A DNA stretch of 64,000 bases. It comes from Nocardia acidivorans NBRC 108247. GTDB lineage: Bacteria; Actinomycetota; Actinomycetes; Mycobacteriales; Mycobacteriaceae. A model generated the notes under the pieces. It worked only from the letters and a program-made list of their open reading frames with translations, made no database searches and had not been told where the DNA came from. This document shows, piece by piece, positions 38,323-45,860 of this stretch. The DNA is taken from contig NZ_BDAW01000007.1 of the NCBI RefSeq assembly GCF_001625085.1, forward strand, positions 28,878 through 92,877, given 5' to 3'. The translations under genes were made by a program, and so were the position numbers. Every line of letters begins with the position of its first letter. Position 1 is the stretch's first letter.

Positions 38323-38921
38323 AAAAGGAGCGCAACGGTTTCGGCCACGGATTCGGGGGACGGCAGTTCCACGAACGCGTCCGCGGGGCTGAGCCGGCGT
38401 TGCAGGGCGCGCTGGTGTGCTGCGCCCACCAGCAGCAGGGCGGTGGGGCGCAGATCGGTGTCCGGGTCGGCGTGCCGGGAGAGCTGGGCGACCACGGCCT
38501 CGATCGCCCGGTGCGGGCCGAGGTCCAGATCGCGGCTGCGCTGCTGGTAGACCGCGCGCAATTCGGCATCGGATTCGATGGCGGCCATGACGGGTACGGC
38601 GGTCAGGAAGAAGTCCTCCAAGATGGTCAGGAGTGAGCGCAGATCGGTGCGGAGATCGGTTGCGGGGGAATCGTCCCGGTTCGCGAGCAGGTCTTTGAGC
38701 GGGCGCAGTTGATGCTGGATGACCGCCTGCAGCAGGCCCATGCGGTCGCCGAAATGGTAGAAGATGCTCGATTCGGCGACGCCCGCGCGTTTGGCGATCT
38801 CCCGGGTGGACAGACGGGCCACACCGGATTCGGTGAGCAGTTCCCGGGCGTGCTCGACCACCGATTCGCGGACGCCGGTGCGCGGGCGGCCTCGGGGGCG
38901 GGTGTCGCGGTCGGGGGTCAC
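38307..38921 (-). CDS. TetR-family regulator
   Basis: A 204-residue repressor. The N-terminal arm is basic ([13 protein letters not shown]), and the HTH (about 20-66: [38 protein letters not shown]) is typical. The ligand-binding helices follow. GTG start at 38921 with a GGAG ribosome site 5-6 bases upstream. It diverges from an F420-type reductase gene with a 28-bp imperfect palindrome between the two. The stop lies inside the end of the glutamine synthetase gene. Confidence 0.86.
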   Translation of the reverse strand: MTPDRDTRPRGRPRTGVRESVVEHARELLTESGVARLSTREIAKRAGVAESSIFYHFGDRMGLLQAVIQHQLRPLKDLLANRDDSPATDLRTDLRSLLTILEDFFLTAVPVMAAIESDAELRAVYQQRSRDLDLGPHRAIEAVVAQLSRHADPDTDLRPTALLLVGAAHQRALQRRLSPADAFVELPSPESVAETVALLFHTSK

Positions 38922-38973
38922 ATTCGCTCCTGGGGTGTGGGTTCCAGCCCTTGCAGTATGCCCGAAGCGGACG

Positions 38974-39001
38974 TATTTTTTGAGTAGGAACTCAGTAAAT
39001 A
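38974..39001. promoter_or_regulatory. 28-bp palindrome, putative TetR operator
   Basis: TATTTTTTGAGT (38974-38985) and ACTCAGTAAATA (38990-39001) flank AGGA; ten of twelve arm positions pair. It is AT-rich against the surrounding DNA and lies between the divergent TetR and oxidoreductase starts, so it likely overlaps both promoters. Confidence 0.62.
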
Positions 39002-39022
39002 GGTGACTCGGAGGTAGTACCG

Positions 39023-39511
39023 ATGTCCAACCCCGCCACCAGCGTTCAACCGGGCAGAGCCGCGCTCATCCAGCGCACCGGGGACGCGTTCATGCGCAGG
39101 CTGCTGCGCTCGCCACTGCATCGGATGGTCAGCGACAAACTGCTGATCGTCACCGTCATCGGTCGTAAGGCCGGGCACGTCTACGAGAATCCGGTCGGCT
39201 ACGCCGAGGACGACGGCGCGATCCTCATCGGCACCGCCGCGCGCTGGCCTCGCAATCTGCGTGCGGGCGAACCGGTTTCGATCACCCTGCGCGGGCGGAC
39301 CGTGCACGCCGATTGGGAGGTGCTCGACGAGGAGGAGGCCGCGACCGAGTGCTACCGAATCATCCTCGAGCACAACCCCACTCACGGGAAGTTCGCGAAG
39401 GTCAGCTTGGATCCGATCGGGCGGGTCAATCGCAATCAGATGCGCGCGGCCCTGGATCGGGGCACCGTCGTGGTGCGCTTGCGGCCCCGCCCCGCTTTAC
39501 CTGACGCGTAA
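39023..39511 (+). CDS. Nitroreductase/deazaflavin (DUF385-like) split-barrel protein
   Basis: A 162-residue protein of the F420-binding split-barrel superfamily. The core IVTVIGRKAGHVYENPVGYAEDDGAILIGTAARWPRNLRAGEPVSITLRGRTVHADWEVL has the GRK-x-G motif and RNLRAG seen in this family, and the N-terminus is a short helical arm. GGAGG lies 8 bases before ATG 39023. It is probably controlled by the divergent TetR through the 28-bp palindrome. Substrate unknown. Confidence 0.8.
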   Translation: MSNPATSVQPGRAALIQRTGDAFMRRLLRSPLHRMVSDKLLIVTVIGRKAGHVYENPVGYAEDDGAILIGTAARWPRNLRAGEPVSITLRGRTVHADWEVLDEEEAATECYRIILEHNPTHGKFAKVSLDPIGRVNRNQMRAALDRGTVVVRLRPRPALPDA

Positions 39512-39546
39512 TCGCTTCTGTGCGCAGTAGCGAAGAAGCTTGGTGC

Positions 39547-39906
39547 ATGAGCGAATACGAGAACATTGCACAGCGGTACATCGACACCTGGAACGAGAAG
39601 GAGGCCGGGAAGCGCCGGGCCCTCATCGAGGATCTGTACGCCCCCGATGTCCGGTTCACCGATCCGCTGGTCGAACTCACCGGCACCGACGCCGTCGCCG
39701 AGATGGTGGCCGGGGCCCAGGAACAGTTCGCCGGACTGGAATTCGGGCTCGGGCCGGTCGACGGACACCACGATATCGCCCGATTCACCTGGACGCTGAA
39801 CGCGCCCGGCGCGGCGGAGCCGATCGTCATCGGATTCGATGTGATCACCATCGCCGACGGAAAGATCCAGCGGGTACACGGATTCCTGGACAAGGTGCCC
39901 GGCTGA
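39547..39906 (+). CDS. SnoaL/NTF2-like small protein
   Basis: A 119-residue alpha+beta-barrel protein (NTF2/SnoaL-like). The pattern YIDTWNEKEAGKRRALIEDLYAPDVRFTDPLVELTGTDAVAEMV is the typical N-terminal helix-strand unit, and the later DGHHDIARFTWTL and FDVITIADGKIQRVHGFLD strands complete the fold. Members include cyclases, isomerases and ligand-binding proteins, so the role is open. It follows the oxidoreductase by 35 bases and is probably in the same unit. The start ATG 39547 was chosen from the fold; upstream codons give no similarity. Confidence 0.78.
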   Translation: MSEYENIAQRYIDTWNEKEAGKRRALIEDLYAPDVRFTDPLVELTGTDAVAEMVAGAQEQFAGLEFGLGPVDGHHDIARFTWTLNAPGAAEPIVIGFDVITIADGKIQRVHGFLDKVPG

Positions 39907-40053
39907 GTGTTGAAGTATTCGGTGGTGTGGCGCGAATCGTGGCCGCACCACCGGATATTCGGTTGTGAGCCCGATCAGGGGGTGGTGCCGTCGGCGTCAG
40001 CGCGGCGGAAACTGTTGTGGGGGAACGTAGTTGAGAGGTGGGGGAGGAGCAGT

Positions 40054-40079
40054 CCCGGCGACCGGAACAGGTCGCCGGG
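40054..40079. terminator. Perfect 10-bp hairpin, possible terminator
   Basis: CCCGGCGACC (40054-40063) and GGTCGCCGGG (40070-40079) with a GGAACA loop. It lies 147 bases after the SnoaL-like gene and 113 before the TPR protein. No T run, so weak evidence. The gap 39907-40191 shows no other gene or element. Confidence 0.4.
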
Positions 40080-40191
40080 TGACCGGTCATGCCCGCCCCC
40101 GCCGAACTATGACGTTTCCCTCACTGCCCGCGCGAGTCCGGTGGTGCGCCATACGATCCGGGCCTGAAGAAGGCGGGAAGGCGAAGAGGCC

Positions 40192-42162
40192 ATGGATCGA
40201 AATGCGTTCGTCGAAGTGATGAACGAGGCGAGCGGCATGCTGGAGTCCGGACGTGCGACCGAAGCACTTGCCAGACTGACGGCGTTCGATGACGCGCTGC
40301 TGAGCCCACCGGACCCCAAGGACTACGGCTGGGTCGTGTCCTACACCTTCCGATCCGCCTTCGCCGCGGGCGAATTCGAGCAGGCGCTGCGCATCGCCGA
40401 AAACGGTCCCGCCCGCTTCCCGGCCGATATCCCGCCCGCCACCCTCGCCACCATGTACTCCATGGCCGTGGAGGCGGCCACCCAACTCGGCCGACCCGAC
40501 AGCGCCGTCACCATGGCCGACCGCTGCATCGACATCCGCCGCAGCCACGGCGACCACGGCGAAGTCCTGATGGCCGCCATGACCGCCTGCACCCTGCTCG
40601 GCGATATCGAACGACACGACCTGGCCGGCCGATACGCCCAACTCCTGATCGCCGAGGGTGACGGCGAACACCGCGCCTACGGCTACTACGCCGTCTGCGC
40701 CGCCATCGAACACGGCGTCGGCGGCCACCTCGTCGACACCCTGCGCGCGGGCCGCGACTGGTTGCAGGCACACGACAACGAATTCGCCCGCGAGGCACTG
40801 CAATACCTGGACAGCTCACCGGCCGTTGCGAACAGCGCACCGTCCGGCCTACCTCCGACGGGTGCGGATGCCTTTCCGTCGCCCGGTGTTGCCCCGGGCG
40901 TAGCTGCCTTCCCGTCGCCCGGCTTTTCTCAGGGTGCGGACGGTGTCTCATCAGACGGCCTTCGTTCGGGTGTGGACGCGTTCCCGCCCCCGACCGGAAA
41001 CCCCGCGGGATCGGACGCCTTCCAGGCCCCGCCCGGAAATCCCGCGGGACCGGACGCTTTCCAGCCCTCGTACGGCTTGCCGCCGAACGGCGTAGACGCC
41101 TTCTCGCCGCCGAGTGCGGACCCGTTCGGCGGTCCGCAGTCGGGCCAACCCCCCTTCGCGCAACCTCCGCTGGGACCCGATGCTTTCTCGCAGTCGCTGC
41201 CCGGTCGGGGGCCGAGCGGGCAGCCATCGCTCGCTCCCGGCGATATCGGCCCAGGTTCAGACGGTCCCGGGCCTGTCGGCCAGCCTCCGTTCGGGCAGGA
41301 GTCGTTCGGGCTGCCGCCCACGGGATCGGATCCGTTCGGCCAGCCGCCCGAAGGTGCGGACGCCTTCGCCCAGCCGCCCCAAGGTATGGACCCCTTTGCC
41401 CAGCAGCCCGGGCAGGAGCCGCGGCCCCCGCTGGGGCCGGATACGTTCGCCCCGCCGCTGCCGGACCCGGTGCTGATCGAGCTGCCGCCGCTCGGCCCGC
41501 CCCTGGGTGAGGTGGAGCAGACCGAATTGCTCAGCGTCTCCGGGAACGGCATCGAATCGACCACCGGGCCGAAACAGCCACCGGCAGACCAGCTTGCGGG
41601 CGGTGAGACCGCCGACGCGCTGCTCGAGGCACAGCGGCCGGGTATCGCGGCCGTGGCGTATCGCGCGCTCATCGACGATGCCATCGCCACCGGCAATCCG
41701 GATCCGCTGATCGTGGGCAAGTCGGTGCTGGGCATGCTCATGGCGCTGATCTTCGACAATCGGGTCGGCGAAGCCCACTCGGTGTGGATCGACGAGCAGG
41801 GGCCGACCTACCTCGGGGTGTGGGCACTGGAGAACGGTCAGACCTCCGTGCACGACGCCATGGCCTACAACCTGGTCGCGGCCTTTCTGCATTCGCTCAG
41901 CACCGGCGATCCGAATGCCGCCAACCATGCGGTCGACACCCTCATGGGTCGCTGCGTGAACTGGGCGTTCGGCACCGACCCGCAGGTGGTGCCCGCCATG
42001 CTCAACACCTGGCGTCGGCACCTCTACGAGATTCACGAGGGCGAACCCGCTCCCGAGTACCGCTGGGAACTCGGTCAGGCCGAACAGCGCTGGGGCGGAC
42101 CGCTGCCGGAGTCCGGTCTGTACTGGATGCGGCCGTATCCGTGGGTCGTCGACTGGCTGTGA
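40192..42162 (+). CDS. TPR-like protein with a long DAF-repeat disordered linker
   Basis: I do not recognise this 656-residue protein as a named family. Residues 1-205 are helical and TPR-like (MNEASGMLESGRATEALARLTAFDD, FEQALRIAENG, AATQLGRPDSAVTMADRCI). Residues about 210-440 form a low-complexity linker rich in Pro, Gly, Ala, Gln and Phe. It carries about twelve copies of a short motif of the form G-x-D-[AP]-F-x-x-P, with Phe as the only regular aromatic. The last 200 residues are again alpha-helical (ALLEAQRPGIAAVAYRALIDDAI, LVAAFLHSLSTGDPNAANHAVDTL), ending YPWVVDWL. There is no signal peptide or membrane segment, so it is cytosolic. The last domain may be a second helical-repeat module. 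Confidence 0.75.
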   Translation: MDRNAFVEVMNEASGMLESGRATEALARLTAFDDALLSPPDPKDYGWVVSYTFRSAFAAGEFEQALRIAENGPARFPADIPPATLATMYSMAVEAATQLGRPDSAVTMADRCIDIRRSHGDHGEVLMAAMTACTLLGDIERHDLAGRYAQLLIAEGDGEHRAYGYYAVCAAIEHGVGGHLVDTLRAGRDWLQAHDNEFAREALQYLDSSPAVANSAPSGLPPTGADAFPSPGVAPGVAAFPSPGFSQGADGVSSDGLRSGVDAFPPPTGNPAGSDAFQAPPGNPAGPDAFQPSYGLPPNGVDAFSPPSADPFGGPQSGQPPFAQPPLGPDAFSQSLPGRGPSGQPSLAPGDIGPGSDGPGPVGQPPFGQESFGLPPTGSDPFGQPPEGADAFAQPPQGMDPFAQQPGQEPRPPLGPDTFAPPLPDPVLIELPPLGPPLGEVEQTELLSVSGNGIESTTGPKQPPADQLAGGETADALLEAQRPGIAAVAYRALIDDAIATGNPDPLIVGKSVLGMLMALIFDNRVGEAHSVWIDEQGPTYLGVWALENGQTSVHDAMAYNLVAAFLHSLSTGDPNAANHAVDTLMGRCVNWAFGTDPQVVPAMLNTWRRHLYEIHEGEPAPEYRWELGQAEQRWGGPLPESGLYWMRPYPWVVDWL

Positions 42163-42182
42163 TCAGCGGGGGTGGTGATCGC

Positions 42183-42188
42183 TAGGCT
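42183..42188 (+). promoter_or_regulatory. -10 element of the ArsC-like gene, leaderless context
   Basis: TAGGCT ends 6 bases before ATG 42195, the spacing of leaderless actinobacterial transcripts. It overlaps the region just after the TPR gene stop. Confidence 0.55.
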
Positions 42189-42194
42189 GCCGGT

Positions 42195-42554
42195 ATGGCA
42201 ACCGAGATCTGGCACAACCCGAAGTGCTCGAAGAGTCGCACCGCGAAGGCGACGCTGGACGAAACCGGTGTCGAGTACGTTGAGCGGCGGTATCTCGACA
42301 ATCCGCCGACGGTCGCCGAAATTCGCACGGTCCTCGGCAAACTCGACCTGGAGCCGTGGGACATCACCCGCACCGCCGAGGCGGAGGCGAAGGAACTGGG
42401 TGTCTCGGCGTGGGGTCGAACCGCTGCCGACCGCGACCGCTGGATCGAAGCCTTGGCGGCGCATCCGCGCCTGATTCAGCGGCCCATCGTCCTGACCGAC
42501 GATGGGCGGGCATTCGTCGCGCGGGATGATGCCGCGCTCGACGCGCTGCGCTGA
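42195..42554 (+). CDS. ArsC/Spx-family (glutaredoxin-type arsenate reductase-like) protein
   Basis: A 119-residue thioredoxin-fold protein. The catalytic cysteine is Cys 11 in NPKCSKSRTA. The later ITRTAEAEAKELG and RLIQRPIVLTDDGRAFVARD segments (with the Arg before Pro that positions the substrate in ArsC) match the family. No arsenate operon neighbours are present, so it may be a general ArsC-like reductase rather than a dedicated resistance protein. It lies 32 bases after the TPR gene, probably with its own leaderless promoter. Confidence 0.87.
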   Translation: MATEIWHNPKCSKSRTAKATLDETGVEYVERRYLDNPPTVAEIRTVLGKLDLEPWDITRTAEAEAKELGVSAWGRTAADRDRWIEALAAHPRLIQRPIVLTDDGRAFVARDDAALDALR

Positions 42555-42640
42555 AAGATCAAGAGCGCAAATAGAAAAGACAAAAACCTAAAAGATAAAA
42601 GACGCCAGGACAAGAAGAACGAAAACAAGACAAGGGGACT
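42555..42640. other. A-rich, low-GC non-coding patch
   Basis: A purine-rich, strikingly A-rich stretch (AAAGATCAAG...AAAGACAAAAACC...AAGATAAAAGACG...GAACGAAAACAAGACAAGG) in a genome region that is otherwise strongly GC-rich. No reading frame of interest crosses it. It directly abuts the truncated nitroreductase fragment at 42650-42841. It may mark a scar of deletion or insertion. Confidence 0.6.
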
Positions 42641-42649
42641 GCCTGTATC

Positions 42650-42841
42650 GAACCCCCAGCGCGGCTTGACAAATATAGAAGCATCCCCGGTTCGGTTGAC
42701 TACGGTGGTGCGCCATTCGCCGGATTTGCGGCTGCGCGCGGCGAGCAGGCGCGATCCGGCGACGCTGATGCCGAGTGTGGGCGGGGTGTTGAAGACGCGG
42801 TTCATGATCGGGTCCAGGCCGCGGGGGCTGATGTAGCGGCG
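42650..42841 (-). pseudogene. Truncated N-terminal fragment of an F420-type nitroreductase
   Basis: Minus-strand frame reads RRYISPRGLDPIMNRVFNT, then TLGISVAGSRLLAARS and RKSGEWRTTVVN, the standard N-terminal half of deazaflavin-dependent nitroreductases (RKSGEWR motif). The similarity stops after VVN; the rest of the domain is missing and replaced by the A-rich patch. So it is a remnant, not an intact gene. Limits of the fragment are approximate. Confidence 0.7.
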
Positions 42842-42846
42842 AGGAG

Positions 42847-43068
42847 ATGTCCGCCGAGCTGACCGCGCAGTCCACCGAGACCACCGCGCGGATCGCGCCC
42901 GGACTGCCGCCGGAGTACATCGCGCGCCCCGTCGTGGCGTGGACCCAGCTCTTCGGTGCGGTCACCTTCGAACTGACCGGGCAATTGGTCGGCATCATGG
43001 ATCCGGCCGGACCGTTCTTCGAGTATGCCGTGGAGAGGATGGCGGATCTCGTCGGTCTGCCCGGCTGA
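42847..43068 (+). pseudogene. TetR C-terminal (ligand-domain) fragment lacking the HTH
   Basis: A 73-codon frame (RIAPGLPPEYIARPVVAWTQLFGAVTFELTGQLVGIMDPAGPFFEYAVERMADLVGL) that matches the C-terminal helices of a TetR subgroup. No DNA-binding part exists; an in-frame stop lies 18 bases upstream (42829-42831). It abuts the nitroreductase fragment, so the two look like the remnant of a divergent or nested TetR-reductase pair. An independent small protein starting at ATG 42847 cannot be excluded. Confidence 0.68.
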
Positions 43069-43081
43069 CGCGCCGCGCGGT

Positions 43082-43444
43082 TCAGTGCGTGCCGGGGTGA
43101 ATCTCGGCCCGCTCCAATGGGAATGGCGGCGTGCCGATGCCGACTATCCGTAGATTGCCCCACGGGTCACGCTCCTGGAGCACCCCGCGCGCCGGGGTGC
43201 CGCCGGGCAGGGTGAGGAAGACCTGACCGCGTCCGGGATCGGGCAATTCGATGCCCTCCGGCGCGGAAACCCTTCCGTACCAGTGGAAATTGCCGTCTAT
43301 CGGATCCACGTGACCGTTCAGGCTGACCGTCACCGCGAGTTCGGCGCCCGGCGCGTCGAGTAGCGCCGGGCCCGAATACTCCGGTGCGGGTACGGGATCC
43401 GGGTAGTCCAGATCCTCGGTCACCGCCCGCCGTGAACGCTTCAC
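43082..43444 (-). CDS. DUF4873-like protein
   Basis: A 120-residue beta-rich protein. The pattern YPDPVPAPEYSGPALLDAPGAELAVTVSLNGHVDPIDGNFHWYGRVSAP and GGTPARGVLQERDPWGNLRIVGIGTPPFPLE matches the DUF4873 domain, which in actinomycetes often accompanies flavin monooxygenases or diiron enzymes. GTG 43444 overlaps the stop of the diiron oxygenase gene by GTGA, so the two are translationally coupled. Its function is not known; a role assisting the oxygenase is inference. Confidence 0.78.
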   Translation of the reverse strand: MKRSRRAVTEDLDYPDPVPAPEYSGPALLDAPGAELAVTVSLNGHVDPIDGNFHWYGRVSAPEGIELPDPGRGQVFLTLPGGTPARGVLQERDPWGNLRIVGIGTPPFPLERAEIHPGTH

Positions 43445-44358
43445 AGCAGCCCCCTGCGCTGCCAGATGCGCTTGCCGATCGGCCCGATCAAACCCTGTTT
43501 TTCCAGGAACGCACCGAGATTCGCGGCCCCGATACCGAGCGCGCGCCGGGCGTGCGGATTGGCGCGCGCCATGCGGCGGGCCGCCCGGCCGTCCTCGACC
43601 CCGGCACGGGCGTACATATGCCAGTTCGTCATCAGGTGCACGAACAGCGGTGCGGCGATCGCCACGCAGAGCCTGGTGTACGCCCGCTCGGCGGCCGACA
43701 TCTCGGGCACCCTGCGCGCCAAGGCATCTCGCGCGAATCCGATATGCCGGGCCTCCTCGGTCACATGGATCCGCATCGCTCGCGCCACCACCGGCTGCAA
43801 CTGCGGATCGTCCAGGGTCTGGCGCTGGATGGCGTCGAAGATCTCCTCGCCCACCAGCGCGCCGACCCACACCATCGACCCCTGTAGGAACAGTTGCAGC
43901 GCGCTGATGGTCAGTCGCTCATAGCGATTGGGCCAGTACGGGCGTGCCTCGACCTTGTCGATGAGTTTGCCGAACATCATCATGTGCCGGCATTCATCGC
44001 CCATCTCGGTGAGGGTGTAGTGCGAGTGCCGGGTGGTCGGATCACCGTTCATCAACTCGCGCAACAGGAGTCGGTTCAGCAGGTTCTCGAACCAGATGCC
44101 GACCGAGAGCACATTGGCCAGCTCCTGGCGGGAGAGCTCACGGCGCTGCGCGTGATCCATGGCCTCCCACAGCGGCGTGCCGTAGAGGGAGACGACCTCG
44201 GCGGGGAGGAAGAGTTTGTCCGGGTCCAGGGGTGCGTCCCAGTCGATGTCGACGACCGGGTCGTAGAACTTCTTCACATGCCCGGTGAGCAAACGCTGGG
44301 CGAAGGAGTCCCGGGGGAGCACGGTGTTCTTGGCGGCGGCGATGGCGTCATTGCTCAC
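43441..44358 (-). CDS. AurF-like diiron N-oxygenase
   Basis: A 305-residue nonheme diiron oxygenase of the AurF (p-aminobenzoate N-oxygenase) family. Metal-ligand helices: FENLLNRLLLRELMNGD, TLTEMGDECRHMMMFGKLID (E-x-x-x-E/H ligands) and VVARAMRIHVTEEARHIGFARD (E-E-x-R-H). The typical N-terminal block KKFYDPVVDIDWDAPLDPDKLFLPAEV is complete. Homologues oxidise aryl amines or modify polyketides. GTG 44358 was chosen, because codons further upstream run into the promoter region of the divergent TetR gene. Substrate unknown. Confidence 0.85.
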   Translation of the reverse strand: MSNDAIAAAKNTVLPRDSFAQRLLTGHVKKFYDPVVDIDWDAPLDPDKLFLPAEVVSLYGTPLWEAMDHAQRRELSRQELANVLSVGIWFENLLNRLLLRELMNGDPTTRHSHYTLTEMGDECRHMMMFGKLIDKVEARPYWPNRYERLTISALQLFLQGSMVWVGALVGEEIFDAIQRQTLDDPQLQPVVARAMRIHVTEEARHIGFARDALARRVPEMSAAERAYTRLCVAIAAPLFVHLMTNWHMYARAGVEDGRAARRMARANPHARRALGIGAANLGAFLEKQGLIGPIGKRIWQRRGLL

Positions 44359-44382
44359 GGCAGCATCCTGACTCGAATTACT

Positions 44383-44424
44383 GGTACACGCTGTTACACT
44401 CAGATTAGTGGTACATGGTGTATC
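44383..44424. promoter_or_regulatory. Two 15-bp dyads, putative TetR operators between the AurF-like and TetR genes
   Basis: GGTACACGCTGTTAC (44383-44397) and GGTACATGGTGTATC (44410-44424) are imperfect dyads with the shared half-site GGTACA, 27 bp apart centre to centre. The second would cover the GTG at 44408, one reason to place the TetR start further downstream (44447). Confidence 0.55.
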
Positions 44425-44446
44425 GGTCAATAAGCGGGTGGGTATC

Positions 44447-45166
44447 GTGAAGCGGGTGACCGGAACCAGCGCACATTCGACCTCGACGGCCTCCGACGGC
44501 CGCAGCACCCGCTGGAATGGCCATAAGGCCCGCCGCCGCGCCGATATGCTCGACGCCGCGCTGGCCGTCATCGAGGCCAATGGCACCGAGATCTCCGTAC
44601 AGCAGATCGCCGATCGACTGAAGGTGCCGCGCCCGGTGGTCTACCGGCACTTCGACGGTCGCGCCGATCTGGATGAGCAAATCCGCCGCCACATTCTGGA
44701 TTCGCTACTGGCCGAACTGCTTCCGCGGCTGCGACCGGACGGCACCGTGCGCGATGCGGTGCGCGGCGCGGTCGGCACCTACGTGGGATGGGTTGAGCGG
44801 CACCCGAATCTGCATCGCTTCCTGGCCGCGGGGGATCCGCACGGGGCGAGCGGGAGCGCGCTGGCCGGGGCGCGCGATCGTATCGGCGCACAGCTGGCGG
44901 ATCTGTTCGCCGATGTCCTCGGCGGCTTCGGCCTGGACCCGAATCGCGCCCGCCCCACCGCCTTCGGCATGGTGGGCTTCGTCGACGGCGTGGTCAACAG
45001 CTGGCGCGCGGACGGCGTGCTCACCTCCGAGCAGGTCGAGGGCATTCTCACCGAATCGGTGCTGGCGCTGCTGGAGGGCAATGCGCGCAGCCTGGAGGTG
45101 CCGATGACCCGCGATACCGTCGTCGCCGAGCTGGTGGCGCGCTCGGTGGCCGCGCATACCGCATAA
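44447..45166 (+). CDS. TetR-family regulator, divergent from the AurF-like gene
   Basis: A 239-residue repressor. The HTH (about 38-80: ADMLDAALAVIEANGTEISVQQIADRLKVPRPVVYRHFDGRADLDEQI) is complete, with a TetR_C-type ligand domain following. GTG 44447 is preferred; GTG 44408 would fall in a putative operator. It probably represses the divergent AurF-like/DUF4873 unit and itself. No ribosome site is obvious. Confidence 0.84.
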   Translation: MKRVTGTSAHSTSTASDGRSTRWNGHKARRRADMLDAALAVIEANGTEISVQQIADRLKVPRPVVYRHFDGRADLDEQIRRHILDSLLAELLPRLRPDGTVRDAVRGAVGTYVGWVERHPNLHRFLAAGDPHGASGSALAGARDRIGAQLADLFADVLGGFGLDPNRARPTAFGMVGFVDGVVNSWRADGVLTSEQVEGILTESVLALLEGNARSLEVPMTRDTVVAELVARSVAAHTA

Positions 45167-45183
45167 TTTTGCCGCAGGGGAAA

Positions 45184-45202
45184 TGTTGCCGTCGCGGCAA
45201 CA
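45184..45202. promoter_or_regulatory. 19-bp perfect palindrome upstream of the TetR/flavin-hydroxylase pair
   Basis: TGTTGCCG (45184-45191) and CGGCAACA (45195-45202) around TCG. The TATCCT -10 box lies 5 bases downstream, so the palindrome occupies the -35 to -10 interval of the promoter of the TetR gene at 45221. A classic repressor layout. Confidence 0.7.
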
Positions 45203-45207
45203 ATCTG

Positions 45208-45213
45208 TATCCT
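45208..45213 (+). promoter_or_regulatory. -10 element of the TetR/flavin-hydroxylase operon, leaderless context
   Basis: TATCCT ends 7 bases before GTG 45221. The transcript should start at or next to the start codon. Confidence 0.6.
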
Positions 45214-45220
45214 GGGTGTC

Positions 45221-45835
45221 GTGAGCGATGGACTGCGTGAGCGCAAGAAGCGGGAAACCCGGCTCGCCCTGAGTCTGGCCGCCATCCGGCTGGGGGTCGA
45301 GCGCGGCTGGGACAACGTGACGGTGGACGATATCGCCGCCGCCGCCAATGTCTCGGTGCGCACCTTCCGCAATTACTTCTCCAGCAAGGCCGAGGCGGTC
45401 GCGTCCCGGCATCTGGAGCGCATGGAACAGGTCGCCGAAGAATTCGCCGCCCGACCGGACGACGAAACCCTCTGGGAGGCGATGACCGCGGCGGTACTGG
45501 ACCGGTTCGCCCTCGGCGAGACCGTCACCGCAGCGACCACCACCGACCGGCACTGGGTCGACGGCATTCGCATCATGCTCGGCACACCGGCGGTGCAGGT
45601 CGCGATTCTCGAGGCCAATGCGACCGCGCAACAGACGCTTTCGGCCGCGGTGGCCGTGCGGACCGGCACCGACGTCGCGCGGGACCTGTACCCGAATCTC
45701 GTGGCCGCGGCGGTGTCGGCCGCCATCAGCACCGCCATCGATCACAGTCAGCGCGCCGATCCGCCGCAGCCGCTCATGGGACTGCTGCGCGAAGCGCTCG
45801 ATCGGCTGGCCGCGGGCCTGCCGGTACCCAACTGA
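45221..45835 (+). CDS. TetR-family regulator of the flavin hydroxylase
   Basis: A 204-residue repressor. HTH at about 20-60 (LALSLAAIRLGVERGWDNVTVDDIAAAANVSVRTFRNYFSSKAEAV); the SVRTFRNYF recognition helix is typical of a common actinobacterial TetR subgroup beside oxidoreductases. The GTG start has no leader (see the -10 at 45208). The flavin hydroxylase follows 25 bases downstream on the same strand, so the two are likely co-transcribed from a self-repressed promoter. Confidence 0.87.
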   Translation: MSDGLRERKKRETRLALSLAAIRLGVERGWDNVTVDDIAAAANVSVRTFRNYFSSKAEAVASRHLERMEQVAEEFAARPDDETLWEAMTAAVLDRFALGETVTAATTTDRHWVDGIRIMLGTPAVQVAILEANATAQQTLSAAVAVRTGTDVARDLYPNLVAAAVSAAISTAIDHSQRADPPQPLMGLLREALDRLAAGLPVPN

Positions 45836-45860
45836 ACAACGCTGTTTCTCAGGAGAAGTC

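Noticed and set aside
42630..42690. tRNA-like 3' end (GGGGGTTCGATACAGGC on the minus strand)
   Set aside because: The T-stem arms do not pair and no acceptor, D or anticodon arms can be drawn; it is part of the decayed nitroreductase/A-rich junction.
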